From NCBI RefSeq assembly GCF_016888005.1, contig NZ_JAFDVE010000025.1:62001-126000 (forward strand): a stretch of 64,000 nucleotides of DNA. Reading direction: 5' to 3'. The notes below the pieces were generated by a model. That model ran no database searches. It was not told where the DNA came from and saw only the letters and a list, made by a program, of their open reading frames with translations. Positions 54,216 to 62,647 of this stretch are shown one piece after another. Both the position numbers and the translations under genes were made by a program. Numbering within the stretch: position 1 is the first letter of the stretch; each line of letters starts with the position of its first letter. This DNA comes from Phycicoccus sp. CSK15P-2. Lineage in GTDB: Bacteria; Actinomycetota; Actinomycetes; Actinomycetales; Dermatophilaceae.

Positions 54216-54293
54216 GGACCCATTGTCACCGACGGCCCGTCCGGCCCTTGTGCCTATCCTGGCTGGCGGACCGCACCCGACCCGGAGAGGACG

Positions 54294-55118
54294 ATGGAAC
54301 ACCACAGCGGCGACCTCACCCACGCTCCCCTGGCCTACCCCGGCGAGCCCGTCGCCGGACCCCGGCTCGTCCTCGCCGACTGTGAGCACGTCGTCCGGCC
54401 GAGGCTGCGGCTCGGGGCGTCACAGTCCCCGTGGTGCGCCACGTGCTCCGGCGCGGGCCGGCCCGGCGCTCGGCGCCTGCTCGGCGCCGCCCTCGACGAG
54501 CTCGGCGCGGCACCCCTCGCGGAGCGCACGCCGGTGCTCGCCGTCGGCTCGAACGCCTCGGCGGACGTGGTGCGGCACAAGCTCGCGAGCCGTGGCGTGC
54601 CGGTCGTCGTCCCGGTGCTCACCGGCGTGGTGCGCGGGCTCGGCGTCGCGCACTCTGCCCACGTCTCGCGGGCCGGGTACGTCCCCGCTGCTCCGGTGCA
54701 CCGGGCGCGAGCGCGCACCCGGGTCGTGCTCCAGCTGCTCGACGACGACCAGCTCGCCGCGGTCGACGAGACCGAGCCGACCTACGAGCGGGTCGAGCTC
54801 ACCGCCACCCGGTACCCGGTCGTCCTCTCCGGGGGCCTGCGGCCGTCCCGGGTGCACGTGTACGCCGGCCGGTTCGGCGTGGTGCACCTCCCCGGCCGCG
54901 CCGCGGAGCGCCTCCTCCCCCAGCACGACATCCTCCGAGCACTCGACCGGGCAGGGGTGCCGCACACCGGAGGTGGGCCGGCCGCCGCCGCCCGCCGGTT
55001 GGCGGCATCCGAGGACGCACGGGTCGAGGCACGTGACGCGATGCGCCGGCTCGGCCTCGTCCGCCCCCATCGGCTGCACCACCGGCCCGCCACGACGCTC
55101 CGGTGGCGGATGCCATGA
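54294..55118 (+). CDS. Conserved actinobacterial hypothetical protein
   Basis: The 274-residue protein has a VLAVGSNASADVVRHKL segment near residue 80 that recalls the substrate loop of gamma-glutamylcyclotransferases (Y/VGSN), followed by VVVPVLTGVVRGLGVAHSAHVSRAGYVPAA and YERVELTATRYPVVLSGG. The last 60 residues are His/Arg-rich. A cyclotransferase-like fold is possible but the catalytic Glu is not evident. ATG 54294 follows GGAGAGGAC. No operon partner. Confidence 0.45.
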   Translation: MEHHSGDLTHAPLAYPGEPVAGPRLVLADCEHVVRPRLRLGASQSPWCATCSGAGRPGARRLLGAALDELGAAPLAERTPVLAVGSNASADVVRHKLASRGVPVVVPVLTGVVRGLGVAHSAHVSRAGYVPAAPVHRARARTRVVLQLLDDDQLAAVDETEPTYERVELTATRYPVVLSGGLRPSRVHVYAGRFGVVHLPGRAAERLLPQHDILRALDRAGVPHTGGGPAAAARRLAASEDARVEARDAMRRLGLVRPHRLHHRPATTLRWRMP

Positions 55119-55265
55119 GTGGCGGGTGTGCTCAAGGGTGAGCCGGATCCGGCCGGCAGCCGGCGGGATGAGGGATCCGCATATGCCGCGGCCCGGTAGG
55201 TCGACGGCGGCGGCGGTAGGGCAGTTCCGTCGCCTTGACGGCATCGCTTGCCCTACATCCAGCGA

Positions 55266-55277
55266 CAAGTTAACTTG
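55266..55277. promoter_or_regulatory. 12-bp perfect palindrome (operator)
   Basis: CAAGTTAACTTG is an AT-rich perfect palindrome 5 bp before the GTG of the next small gene, in GC-rich surroundings. The place is typical for autoregulation of a two-gene toxin-antitoxin-like unit by its HTH partner. Confidence 0.6.
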
Positions 55278-55282
55278 GATGA

Positions 55283-55512
55283 GTGTTGCGTGAGCCGATC
55301 ATCGCGCCGTCGGCCTTCAAGCACGGTGTCGAGGAGGCAGACATCCTGCACGCGTACCGGAATCCGGTGCGGATCTGGGACCTGGGCGATGGGTTCACGA
55401 TGATGGTCGGCCCGAGCGGGACAGCCATCTTCATCGAGGTCGGTACGTCGAAGGCGACCAGGCCCACGTGATCGTGCACGCGATGCGGGCGCGGGAAAAG
55501 TTCTTGAGGTGA
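55283..55512 (+). pseudogene. Small toxin-like gene with a single frameshift
   Basis: Frame 1 from GTG 55283 reads MLREPIIAPSAFKHGV, then DILHAYRNPVRIWDLGDGF, ending in EVGTSKATRPT-stop at 55471. If one base is restored after GGT (about 55444-55447), the other frame continues VEGDQAHVIVHAMRAREKFL to the stop at 55512. That gives the usual length (about 77) and ending of this small actinobacterial family. So there is a 1-base deletion, a sequencing error or a programmed shift. The family is paired with a small HTH protein, as here, and resembles BrnT-like toxins. Confidence 0.65.
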
Positions 55513-55787
55513 TGATGATGCCGCGGACAGTCGACGAGATCCTCCAGCACGCTGACGAGCTAGCGGCCAGGTTCGAGGACTACGAGCCTCGGGCGGGAGA
55601 TGAGCTGGACCCCGTCGCGCTCGCGTCGCTGCGGGAAGCGGTGGCGGAGCGCTCCGAGGCGGAGCGCCACATGGTCGACGCGGTCCGGCAGGCCCGTGCG
55701 GCCGGCCTGTCGTGGAGTGCGATCGGCGGTTTTGTGGGTACCTCCGGCGAAGCCGCACGACAGCGGTACTCCTCGAGAGTCGCCTGA
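55512..55787 (+). CDS. Small HTH partner protein (antitoxin-like)
   Basis: The 91-residue protein begins with three consecutive ATG codons (55512, 55515, 55518); GAGG at 55506 suits the second or third. The acidic N-terminal helix (VDEILQHADELAARFEDYEP) is followed by EAERHMVDAVRQARAAGLSWSAIGGFVGTSGEAARQRY, a sigma-like HTH. The frame overlaps the end of the restored upstream gene (TGATG). It probably binds the CAAGTTAACTTG palindrome and represses the pair. Confidence 0.75.
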   Translation: MMMPRTVDEILQHADELAARFEDYEPRAGDELDPVALASLREAVAERSEAERHMVDAVRQARAAGLSWSAIGGFVGTSGEAARQRYSSRVA

Positions 55788-55928
55788 ACTCGCCCCCTGA
55801 CCCTCGCCCGACAGGCGGCGGTAAGACTCTCAAGGGAGCCGCACCGATAGATGCGTGCGTAGAACTGTGTCAGGGTGTCCGCGGGAGCGGGGCACGACAA
55901 TCAGACCAGCGGATGGGGCGCGAAGTAC

Positions 55929-57326
55929 ATGGCACAGCGCAAGGTCCACGCCCACATCGGCGACGTGATCGAGAACGCGCTCGGCTGGGACGTGGACGTC
56001 TACAGCCTGTCAGACGCGGCCGTGGAGCGGTTCGCCGATAACGTGCAAACGTGGTCGAGGAGTGTCCTCCCTTCAGATGGTACGACGGGTGCTTACTACG
56101 GAGGCTGGCCCTCGGCCAATGTCGCCTCGCTCGGGTTAGACGGTGTTCTTGGAACCGCGCTCCTCTTCGAGGAGCGATTGATTGGTAAGGACGTGCTAAG
56201 CGACTGGTTCGCGGCAGAGCGTTACCTGAATCGGCGCACGATGGGGTCGAGGCCGGGCTGGCTCGGGGAAGACGGGAAATCGTTCGACCACGAGGCCACA
56301 CGACACTTCCTCGCGATTCAGATCCCCGCAATCAAGCGCTTGCGGCCGCTCCTCGACTCGGGCGTGCTGCGCCTGATCCCGGCCGAGCCCGTGCAACTAC
56401 AAAATCAGCCCCAAGTCGAGCTTCTGGTCGCCGAGCTTGGAGATCGACTGCTCAAGCACCCGGTCAGGCTCGCGCGGAAGTTCGCCGCTGGCGAGCTCGC
56501 GACCGACGATACTCGCCGCGGCATTTTCGTAATGGCGGGTGGTGAGTGGGAAGCGCAGACCCGAAAGGCATTCACCGACGCGCTGCACTTCTTCGCAAAC
56601 GAATATCTGCTGAGTGTGCGTACAGGGTCGTCCTACACGGCCCCGTTTGCGTGGGAGTCGCACGTCGCCTTGAAGGGTCTAAGGGTGGGCCAGGGGCCGT
56701 ACCTCCCCGTGCAATCGGTCCTACTCGCATCGCGCTTGCCCGTGTTTAGCGGCCTCACTGCCGATCTAATCTCGCAGATCCACGAAGACGACGCGTTCGC
56801 GAGTTTCCGGGCCGAGCTGGCCGAGATCCTGGGTCAGTGCCCGACGAAGGCGAAGCCCGCCGAGGTGCAACGGTACCTCGCTACGCAGCAGGCGGACCGA
56901 CTGCGACCGATTCTTGATGCCGCGGAGCGTTCAGCCGATGCAGGCCTCCTTCGCAGAGCTGGCCTCGCCATGGCTAATCTGCGGTTCACCGTTACCACCG
57001 GTGTAACGGCAGCGGGCGTCGGACTTACCACCGGCGCTGGGTGGGGTGCCGCAATAGGGGGTGCAGCAGCCGTCGGCGCTGCGGTCGCGGACAAGGTGAT
57101 CGAGACACCCAAGGCGACCACACCCATTTGGAAAGCACTCGTCGGTCACAGACGGAGCATCGAGCAGGAGATGCTCGACAACTGGGTGCATACGAATCGA
57201 GATGTCGCACCCACGGCCCACCCATGGGGCATCCCCAGCGAGCCATCGATGTCAGTAGCCGTGTCTTCCGGCAGTTTGCTGGTCGACTGGCACCGTAATG
57301 GAGTGGGCCAACAGTCGGCGCAGTGA
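55929..57326 (+). CDS. Orphan protein with Gly/Ala-rich membrane-like segment
   Basis: The 465-residue protein (from ATG 55929; GTG 55875 is in frame upstream) matches no family I know. The N-terminal 300 residues look globular and alpha-helical. Residues about 345-390 form a Gly/Ala-rich hydrophobic stretch (LRFTVTTGVTAAGVGLTTGA then WGAAIGGAAAVGAAVADKVI) that could insert in a membrane like a glycine zipper. Codon use is less GC-biased than in its neighbours (ACG/AAT/TTT/GGT and ATT codons are frequent), suggesting horizontal acquisition. It follows the toxin-antitoxin-like pair and may be a defence or stress effector (speculative). Confidence 0.6.
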   Translation: MAQRKVHAHIGDVIENALGWDVDVYSLSDAAVERFADNVQTWSRSVLPSDGTTGAYYGGWPSANVASLGLDGVLGTALLFEERLIGKDVLSDWFAAERYLNRRTMGSRPGWLGEDGKSFDHEATRHFLAIQIPAIKRLRPLLDSGVLRLIPAEPVQLQNQPQVELLVAELGDRLLKHPVRLARKFAAGELATDDTRRGIFVMAGGEWEAQTRKAFTDALHFFANEYLLSVRTGSSYTAPFAWESHVALKGLRVGQGPYLPVQSVLLASRLPVFSGLTADLISQIHEDDAFASFRAELAEILGQCPTKAKPAEVQRYLATQQADRLRPILDAAERSADAGLLRRAGLAMANLRFTVTTGVTAAGVGLTTGAGWGAAIGGAAAVGAAVADKVIETPKATTPIWKALVGHRRSIEQEMLDNWVHTNRDVAPTAHPWGIPSEPSMSVAVSSGSLLVDWHRNGVGQQSAQ

Positions 57327-57334
57327 CGCAGGTT

Positions 57335-58090
57335 CTAGTGGGGTTCACCTGCATCGCTGTCCGCCGCTTGCGACGCCGCCTGCACCAGGGCCTCGAAGAG
57401 TGCTGCTCCCTCGGCCTCCTCGGCGTGCCACTGGACGGCGAGCCGGAACCGTGCCGCCGGGCACTCCATCGCCTCCAGCGTGCCATCCTCGTGCCAGGCC
57501 GCGGGCTGCCACCCGGTGCCGGCGAGGGTCGAGGGCTCGACCGCCTGATGGTGGTACGTCGGCACGTCCACGGCGCCCGGCCCGACGACACCCGCGAGCA
57601 GGCTGCCGGCCACCGGCTCGACATGATGCGACGAGTACACGCCGGGGCTCGGGCTGTGCCCCTCGTGGCCGACCCGGTCCGGCACGTGCTGCTCCAGCCG
57701 CGCACCGGCCGCCACGGCCATCACCTGCATCCCACGACAGATCCCGAGCACCGGGAGGTCGGCCTCCTCCGCGGCCAGCACGAGCGCGGTCTCCCACGCG
57801 TCGCGGTCCGGGCGGGCCGCCTGCGACGTCGGATGGGCCGTGGCCCCGTACAGCCCCGCCTGCACGTCCGCCCCACCCGCGACGACGAGCCCGTCGAGCC
57901 GGGCCAGCACCGAGCGAGCCATCCCGGCGTCGACATCGGCCCGGGGTGGCAGCACGACCGCAACGCCACCCGCCGCCTCCACCTGCTGGACGTACCGGTA
58001 CGGCAGCACGGCGCTGCGCTGCGCCACCCACGGCGCGCGGTCGACCTCCTCGACGTAGCACGTGACGCCGATGACCGGCCGGCCGCCCAT
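57335..58090 (-). CDS. Gamma-glutamyl-amine hydrolase, class I glutamine amidotransferase type (PuuD-like)
   Basis: The 251-residue enzyme has the nucleophile elbow LGICRGMQ with Cys118, and VQWHAEEAEG with the His and Glu of the triad near 227. VAGGADVQAGLYG near 73 is typical of PuuD, which splits gamma-glutamyl-GABA. As last gene of the leftward operon it would release glutamate and the oxidised amine product. ATG 58090 is 14 bp after the SDR stop. Confidence 0.87.
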   Translation of the reverse strand: MGGRPVIGVTCYVEEVDRAPWVAQRSAVLPYRYVQQVEAAGGVAVVLPPRADVDAGMARSVLARLDGLVVAGGADVQAGLYGATAHPTSQAARPDRDAWETALVLAAEEADLPVLGICRGMQVMAVAAGARLEQHVPDRVGHEGHSPSPGVYSSHHVEPVAGSLLAGVVGPGAVDVPTYHHQAVEPSTLAGTGWQPAAWHEDGTLEAMECPAARFRLAVQWHAEEAEGAALFEALVQAASQAADSDAGEPH

Positions 58091-58104
58091 CCGCTCGCCC
58101 CGGC

Positions 58105-58872
58105 TCAGACGGGCGTGACGTACGCGCCGGAGATACCGCCGTCGACGAGGAAGGTCGAGGCGGTCATGAAGCTCGACTCGTCCGAGGCGAGGAAGAGCAC
58201 GGCGTTCGCCATCTCCTCCGGCTCACCGAACCGGCCCATCGGCACGTGGACGAGCCGGCGCGCCGCGCGGTCGGGGTCGGAGGCGAAGAGCTCCTGGAGC
58301 AGCGGGGTGTTGACCGGCCCAGGGCACAGCGCGTTGACCCGCACGCCCTGCCGGGCGAACTGCACCCCGAGCTCGCGGGTCATCGACAGCACCCCGCCCT
58401 TGGACGCCGAGTAGCTGATCTGCGAGGTCGCCGCACCCATGACCGCGACGAAGCTCGCCGTGTTGACGATCGACCCGCCGCCCTGCTCGAGCATCATCGG
58501 GATGACGGCCTTGCAGCACAGGTACACCGACGTGAGGTTGACGTCCTGCACCCGCTTCCAGGCCTCGAGGTCGGTGTCGAGGATCGAGTCGTCCTCGGGC
58601 GGGCTGATCCCGGCGTTGTTGAAGGCGATGTCGACCCGCCCGTGGGTGTCTTTCGCCGTCGCGAACAGCCGGTCGACGTCGGTCTTGTCCGCCACGTCGC
58701 AGTGGACGTACGTGCCGCCGATCTCGGAGGCGAGCACCTCCCCCGCCGCGTCGTCGAGGTCGGCGACGACGACCGTCGCACCCTCCTGCGCGAACCGCCG
58801 GACGGTCGCGAGCCCGATGCCGGAGCATCCGCCCGTGACGACGGCGACCTTGCCCGCGAGCCTGCCTGCCAA
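58105..58872 (-). CDS. Short-chain dehydrogenase (3-oxoacyl reductase type)
   Basis: The 255-residue SDR has TGGCSGIGLATV at the N-terminus, NNAGISPP near 90, the catalytic Ser in NTASFVA and YSASKGG near 153, and PGPVNTP near 184. It should oxidise an alcohol with NAD(P)+. In the classical Puu pathway this position is an amine oxidase (PuuB). An alcohol dehydrogenase here suggests a hydroxylated substrate such as gamma-glutamylethanolamide. TTG 58872 is supported by GAGGAGAAGAG upstream. Confidence 0.88.
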   Translation of the reverse strand: MAGRLAGKVAVVTGGCSGIGLATVRRFAQEGATVVVADLDDAAGEVLASEIGGTYVHCDVADKTDVDRLFATAKDTHGRVDIAFNNAGISPPEDDSILDTDLEAWKRVQDVNLTSVYLCCKAVIPMMLEQGGGSIVNTASFVAVMGAATSQISYSASKGGVLSMTRELGVQFARQGVRVNALCPGPVNTPLLQELFASDPDRAARRLVHVPMGRFGEPEEMANAVLFLASDESSFMTASTFLVDGGISGAYVTPV

Positions 58873-58915
58873 CTCTTCTCCTCAGGGGGTGTGGGGATGG
58901 TCCGGAGACCGGGTG

Positions 58916-60328
58916 TCAGTCCTCGGTCGAGATGAAGACGTTCTTCACCTCGGTGAACGCGTCGAGCGCGTCCGGGCCGAGCTCACGGCCGAGGCCGCTG
59001 CTCTTGAAGCCACCGAACGGTGTCGAGTACCGCACCGAGCTGTGGCTGTTGACCGACAGGTTGCCGGCCTCGACTCCACGCGCGACGCGCAGCGCCCGCC
59101 CGACGTCACGCGTCCAGATGGAGCCCGACAGCCCGTAGGCCGTGTCGTTGGCCATCCGGACGGCGTCCGCCTCGTCGTCGAACGGAAGCACCGCGACGAC
59201 CGGCCCGAAGACCTCCTCGCGCCACACCCGGTCGTCGGTGCCGCGAGGCAGCACGACGGTCGGCGGGTACCACCAGCCGGCGCCCTCGGGCGCGGCGCCG
59301 CGGAACGCGACGTCGGCGGGCGGATGGCCGTCCGCGCCGTCGACGTAGCCGCGGACGGTCTCGCGCTGCCGGCTGCTCACGAGCGGCCCCATGTGCGTCC
59401 CCTCGTCACCGGGGTCACCGACGACGACGCCCGCCATCGCCCGCTCGAAGCGCTCCATGAACGCGTCGCTGACGCTGCGCTGGACGAGGATGCGGGTGCG
59501 GGCGCAGCAGTCCTGGCCGGCGTTGTCGAGGAACGACATCGGGGCGGCGGCCGCCGCCTTGTCGAGGTCGGCGTCCGCGAAGACGATGTTCGCCGACTTC
59601 CCGCCGAGCTCGAGGGTGACTCGCTTGAGGTGCTCGGCCGCGCCACGCATGACCCCCTGGCCGACGGCCGTCGATCCGGTGAAGCAGACCTTGCGGACGT
59701 CCGGGTGGGTGACGAACCGCTCGCCGACGACCCGGCCCGCGCCCGGTAGCACGGTGAGGACGCCCTCCGGGATGCCGGCCGCGAGCGCGAGCTCGCCGAT
59801 CCGCATCGCGGTGAGCGGGGTCAGCTCGGCCGGCTTGAGCACGACGGTGTTGCCTGCCGCGAGCGCCGGAGCCATCCCCCATCCCATGATCGGCATCGGG
59901 AAGTTCCACGGGACGATGACGCCGACGACACCGAGCGGCTCCTTGAACGTGACGTCGAGCCCACCCGCGACCGGGATCTGCCGCCCGAAGAGGCGCTCGG
60001 GGGCCGCCGAGTAGTAGCGCAGCACGTCGACGACGTTGCCCGCCTCCCAGCGCGCGTTGCCGATCGTGTGGCCCGCGTTACTGACCTCCAGCCGGGCCAG
60101 CTCCTCGCGGTGCTCCTCGACGACGTCGGCGAAGCGGCGCAGCAGCATCCCGCGGTCGGCGGGGCTCACGGCGCGCCAGGCAGGGCCGACCTGGACGGCC
60201 CGCGCGACGGCGGCGTCGGTCTCGCCGACCCCGGCGAGGTCGACGGTGGTGACGACCTCCTCGGTCGACGGGTCGACGACGTCGTGGGTCGTGGGGTTCG
60301 CGGCGGTGCTCATGGGGCGCGCGCTCAC
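58916..60328 (-). CDS. Aldehyde dehydrogenase (PuuC-like)
   Basis: The 470-residue NAD(P)-dependent enzyme has VGVIVPWNFPMPIMGW near 137, the catalytic Glu in LELGGKSANIVF near 250, the nucleophile Cys in FLDNAGQDCCARTRILV near 285 and EVFGPVVAVL near 380. It would oxidise the gamma-glutamyl-amino aldehyde to the acid. GTG 60328 overlaps the ligase stop by 4 bp and has GAGAGG before it, which is preferred over ATG 60313. Confidence 0.93.
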   Translation of the reverse strand: MSARPMSTAANPTTHDVVDPSTEEVVTTVDLAGVGETDAAVARAVQVGPAWRAVSPADRGMLLRRFADVVEEHREELARLEVSNAGHTIGNARWEAGNVVDVLRYYSAAPERLFGRQIPVAGGLDVTFKEPLGVVGVIVPWNFPMPIMGWGMAPALAAGNTVVLKPAELTPLTAMRIGELALAAGIPEGVLTVLPGAGRVVGERFVTHPDVRKVCFTGSTAVGQGVMRGAAEHLKRVTLELGGKSANIVFADADLDKAAAAAPMSFLDNAGQDCCARTRILVQRSVSDAFMERFERAMAGVVVGDPGDEGTHMGPLVSSRQRETVRGYVDGADGHPPADVAFRGAAPEGAGWWYPPTVVLPRGTDDRVWREEVFGPVVAVLPFDDEADAVRMANDTAYGLSGSIWTRDVGRALRVARGVEAGNLSVNSHSSVRYSTPFGGFKSSGLGRELGPDALDAFTEVKNVFISTED

Positions 60329-61710
60329 ATCCTCTCGAAGCCGCGGACGCGCTCCCAGTCGGTGACCGCGGCGTTGAACGCGCCGATCTCGACGTCTGCG
60401 GCGTTGACGTAGTGGTCGACGACGTCGTCGCCGAAGGCCGCCCGCGCCACCTCGCTCGCGGCGAGCAGCTCGCGAGCCTCGGCGAGCGTGGTCGGGACGT
60501 GCTCGTAGTCGCCGGTGTAGGCGTTGCCCTCGCAGATCTCGGGCAGGGTGAGGCCCTCGCGGATGCCGTGCAGCCCGCCGGCGAGCATCGCGGCGACGGC
60601 GAGGTAGGGGTTGACGTCCCCGCCGGGCACCCGGTTCTCGACCCGCAGGCCGGCGCCGTGGCCGACGACCCGCAGCGCGCAGGTGCGGTTGTCGGTACCC
60701 CAGGCCACGGCGGTCGGCGCGAACGAGCCCGCGGCGAAACGCTTGTAGGAGTTGATGTTCGGCGCGTGAAAGTACGTCAGCTCGCGCATCGTCGCGAGCA
60801 GGCCCGCGAGGAAGTGGTCGAAGAGCTCGGAGCGCCCGCCGTCGCGCTCGTCGTCGGCGAAGACCGCCGAGCCGTCCGCCCCGCGCAGCGAGAGGTGGAT
60901 GTGGCACGAGTTGCCCTCGCGCTCGTCGAACTTGGCCATGAAGGTCAGCGACTGCCCGTGCCGGGCCGCGATCTCCTTGGCACCCGTCTTGTAGACGACG
61001 TGGTTGTCGCAGGTGCGCACGACGTCGTCGTAGAGGAAGCCGATCTCGTGCTGGCCGAGGTTGCACTCGCCCTTGGCGGACTCGACCGTCATCCCGGCCC
61101 GGTACATCTCGTTGCGGATCTCGCGGAGCACCGGCTCGACCCTGCTGCCACCGAGCACGGAGTAGTCGATGTTGTAGCGGTTGGCGCCGGTGAGGCCCTG
61201 GTAGCGGCGGTCCCAGGCGGTCTCGTAGGAGTCCTCGAAGAGGATGAACTCGAGCTCGGTGCCGGCGACCGCACCCCATCCGCTCTCCCCCGCGACGGCG
61301 ACCTGCTTCTTGAGGATCGTCCGCGGGGACTGCACGACGTCGCCGGTGCCGTCGAGCCAGGTGAGGTCGCACTGGACGGTCACCGCGGCCGGGTCGCCGG
61401 GCGTGCGGCGCAGCGTCGCGAGGTCCATCTCGAAGAACATGTCGCCGTAGCCGCGCTCCCACGACGAGATGGCATAGCCGTCGACCGTGTTCATGTCGAC
61501 GTCGACGGCGAGCAGGTAGTTGCAGCCCTCCGTGCCGTCCTCGAGTACGTGCTCGAGGAAGAAGGCGGCGTGGATGCGCTTGCCCTGCAGGCGTCCCTGC
61601 ATGTCGGTGAACGCGACGACGACGGTGTCGACCGTGCCGTCGGCGACGTCGGCCCGCAGCTGGTCGACGGTCAGCTGCGGCGGGCCGCCGTCGTGGATCG
61701 AGCTCGGCAT
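60325..61710 (-). CDS. Glutamine-synthetase-like gamma-glutamyl-amine ligase (PuuA/GlnA4 type)
   Basis: The 461-residue enzyme has the GS fold: GTELEFILFED near 147 (first metal Glu), KGECNLGQHEIGF near 211, KFDEREGNSCHIHLSL near 258 (His loop) and TDNRTCALRVVGHGAGLRVENRVPGGDVNPYL near 335. PuuA-like enzymes lack the adenylylation loop of true GlnA and attach glutamate to polyamines or ethanolamine. ATG 61710 follows GGGAGG. It is second in the regulator-ligase-ALDH-SDR-hydrolase operon. Confidence 0.92.
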   Translation of the reverse strand: MPSSIHDGGPPQLTVDQLRADVADGTVDTVVVAFTDMQGRLQGKRIHAAFFLEHVLEDGTEGCNYLLAVDVDMNTVDGYAISSWERGYGDMFFEMDLATLRRTPGDPAAVTVQCDLTWLDGTGDVVQSPRTILKKQVAVAGESGWGAVAGTELEFILFEDSYETAWDRRYQGLTGANRYNIDYSVLGGSRVEPVLREIRNEMYRAGMTVESAKGECNLGQHEIGFLYDDVVRTCDNHVVYKTGAKEIAARHGQSLTFMAKFDEREGNSCHIHLSLRGADGSAVFADDERDGGRSELFDHFLAGLLATMRELTYFHAPNINSYKRFAAGSFAPTAVAWGTDNRTCALRVVGHGAGLRVENRVPGGDVNPYLAVAAMLAGGLHGIREGLTLPEICEGNAYTGDYEHVPTTLAEARELLAASEVARAAFGDDVVDHYVNAADVEIGAFNAAVTDWERVRGFERM

Positions 61711-61724
61711 GGTCGTCCTCCCGG

Positions 61725-62453
61725 TCATCCGATGAGCCCGCGCAGGAGCGCGGAGGTCGCGTCGCAGTGCTCTTCCATGGCGGAGCGCGCCTCGTCCGCC
61801 GCCCCGGTCAGGATGGCATCGACGACGGCCGCGTGCTGGTCGTGGGAGTGCTGGATGTTCGCCGCCAGCACCGGGATGGCCTCGAGCAGCTCGCCGAGCG
61901 CGGCCTGGGCCCGGGTCACGGCCTCGATGAGCATCGGCGAGGCGGACAGCGTCGCGACCGCGAGGTGCAGCCGGCTGTCGGCCAGCCGGTGCGCACCGCG
62001 GTCCTCCGCGGCCGTGGTCTCCGCGAGGGATGCTGCGAGCCAGGCCCGCTGCTCACCGCTGAGCGGCTGGAGCGCGGCGAGCCGGGCGGCCCCGGGCTCG
62101 ACGACACGGCGGAACTCGAGGGCGTCCACGAGCGCGGCGCCGACACGGGGACGGGGCCCGTCGGCGCTCGCGACCTGCGGGCCGGCGTAGGTGACGACGG
62201 TGCCGCCGCTGCGGCCACGCCGGGTCGTGACGAGCCCCGCGTCGCGAAGCGCGGCGATGGCGTCGCGCAGGGTGTTGCGTGCCACGCCGAGCCGGTCGGC
62301 GAGCTCGCGTTCGGGCGGCAGCTGGTCCCCGTCGACGAACACCCCGAGCCGGATGGCGGTGGCCAGCTGCTCGACGGTGGACTCGAAGACGTTGCTCCCC
62401 CGCGCCGGGCGCAGCACCGTGTCGACGAGGTGCAGATGGGGCTGCGCGGTCAC
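61725..62453 (-). CDS. GntR/FadR-family transcriptional regulator
   Basis: The 242-residue repressor has the GntR winged HTH at residues about 25-85 (AIRLGVFVDGDQLPPERELADRLGVARNTLRDAIAALRDAGLV) and a FadR/FCD all-helical ligand domain (EFRRVVEPGAARLAAL, then SRLHLAVATLS, and HSHDQHAAVVDAI with metal-type histidines). It most likely controls this amine-catabolic operon and the divergent permease through the inverted repeat at 62488-62511. GTG 62453 is chosen because the alternative GTG 62504 lies inside the operator. Confidence 0.9.
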   Translation of the reverse strand: MTAQPHLHLVDTVLRPARGSNVFESTVEQLATAIRLGVFVDGDQLPPERELADRLGVARNTLRDAIAALRDAGLVTTRRGRSGGTVVTYAGPQVASADGPRPRVGAALVDALEFRRVVEPGAARLAALQPLSGEQRAWLAASLAETTAAEDRGAHRLADSRLHLAVATLSASPMLIEAVTRAQAALGELLEAIPVLAANIQHSHDQHAAVVDAILTGAADEARSAMEEHCDATSALLRGLIG

Positions 62454-62487
62454 GGCGCGAGTCTCCGGCCCCGGGCGCCCCGCTGTC

Positions 62488-62511
62488 AAATGGTGCTGGT
62501 TCACACCATTT
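62488..62511. promoter_or_regulatory. GntR-type operator in the divergent promoter region
   Basis: AAATGGTG-N8-CACCATTT is a perfect 8-bp inverted repeat, with TGGT...ACCA as expected for FadR/GntR operators. It lies between the regulator and the permease and could control both directions. Confidence 0.7.
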
Positions 62512-62647
62512 TTACGTGCAGACCCTGGACGGATGCGAGGCGACGGGTCTAGCCTCCGGACCGTTCGGCATCGTCGTGCACCAGACGGTCCGGGCGTCCG
62601 CACCCCACGACCGGCCGCAGGGGCCGGTCCGACGAGAGGACGGCAGC

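Noticed and set aside
53091-54389. Longer start for the MBL hydrolase at 54389
   Set aside because: The extra 58 codons overlap the divergent gene and read as low-quality sequence; ATG 54215 begins the conserved hydrophobic N-terminus.
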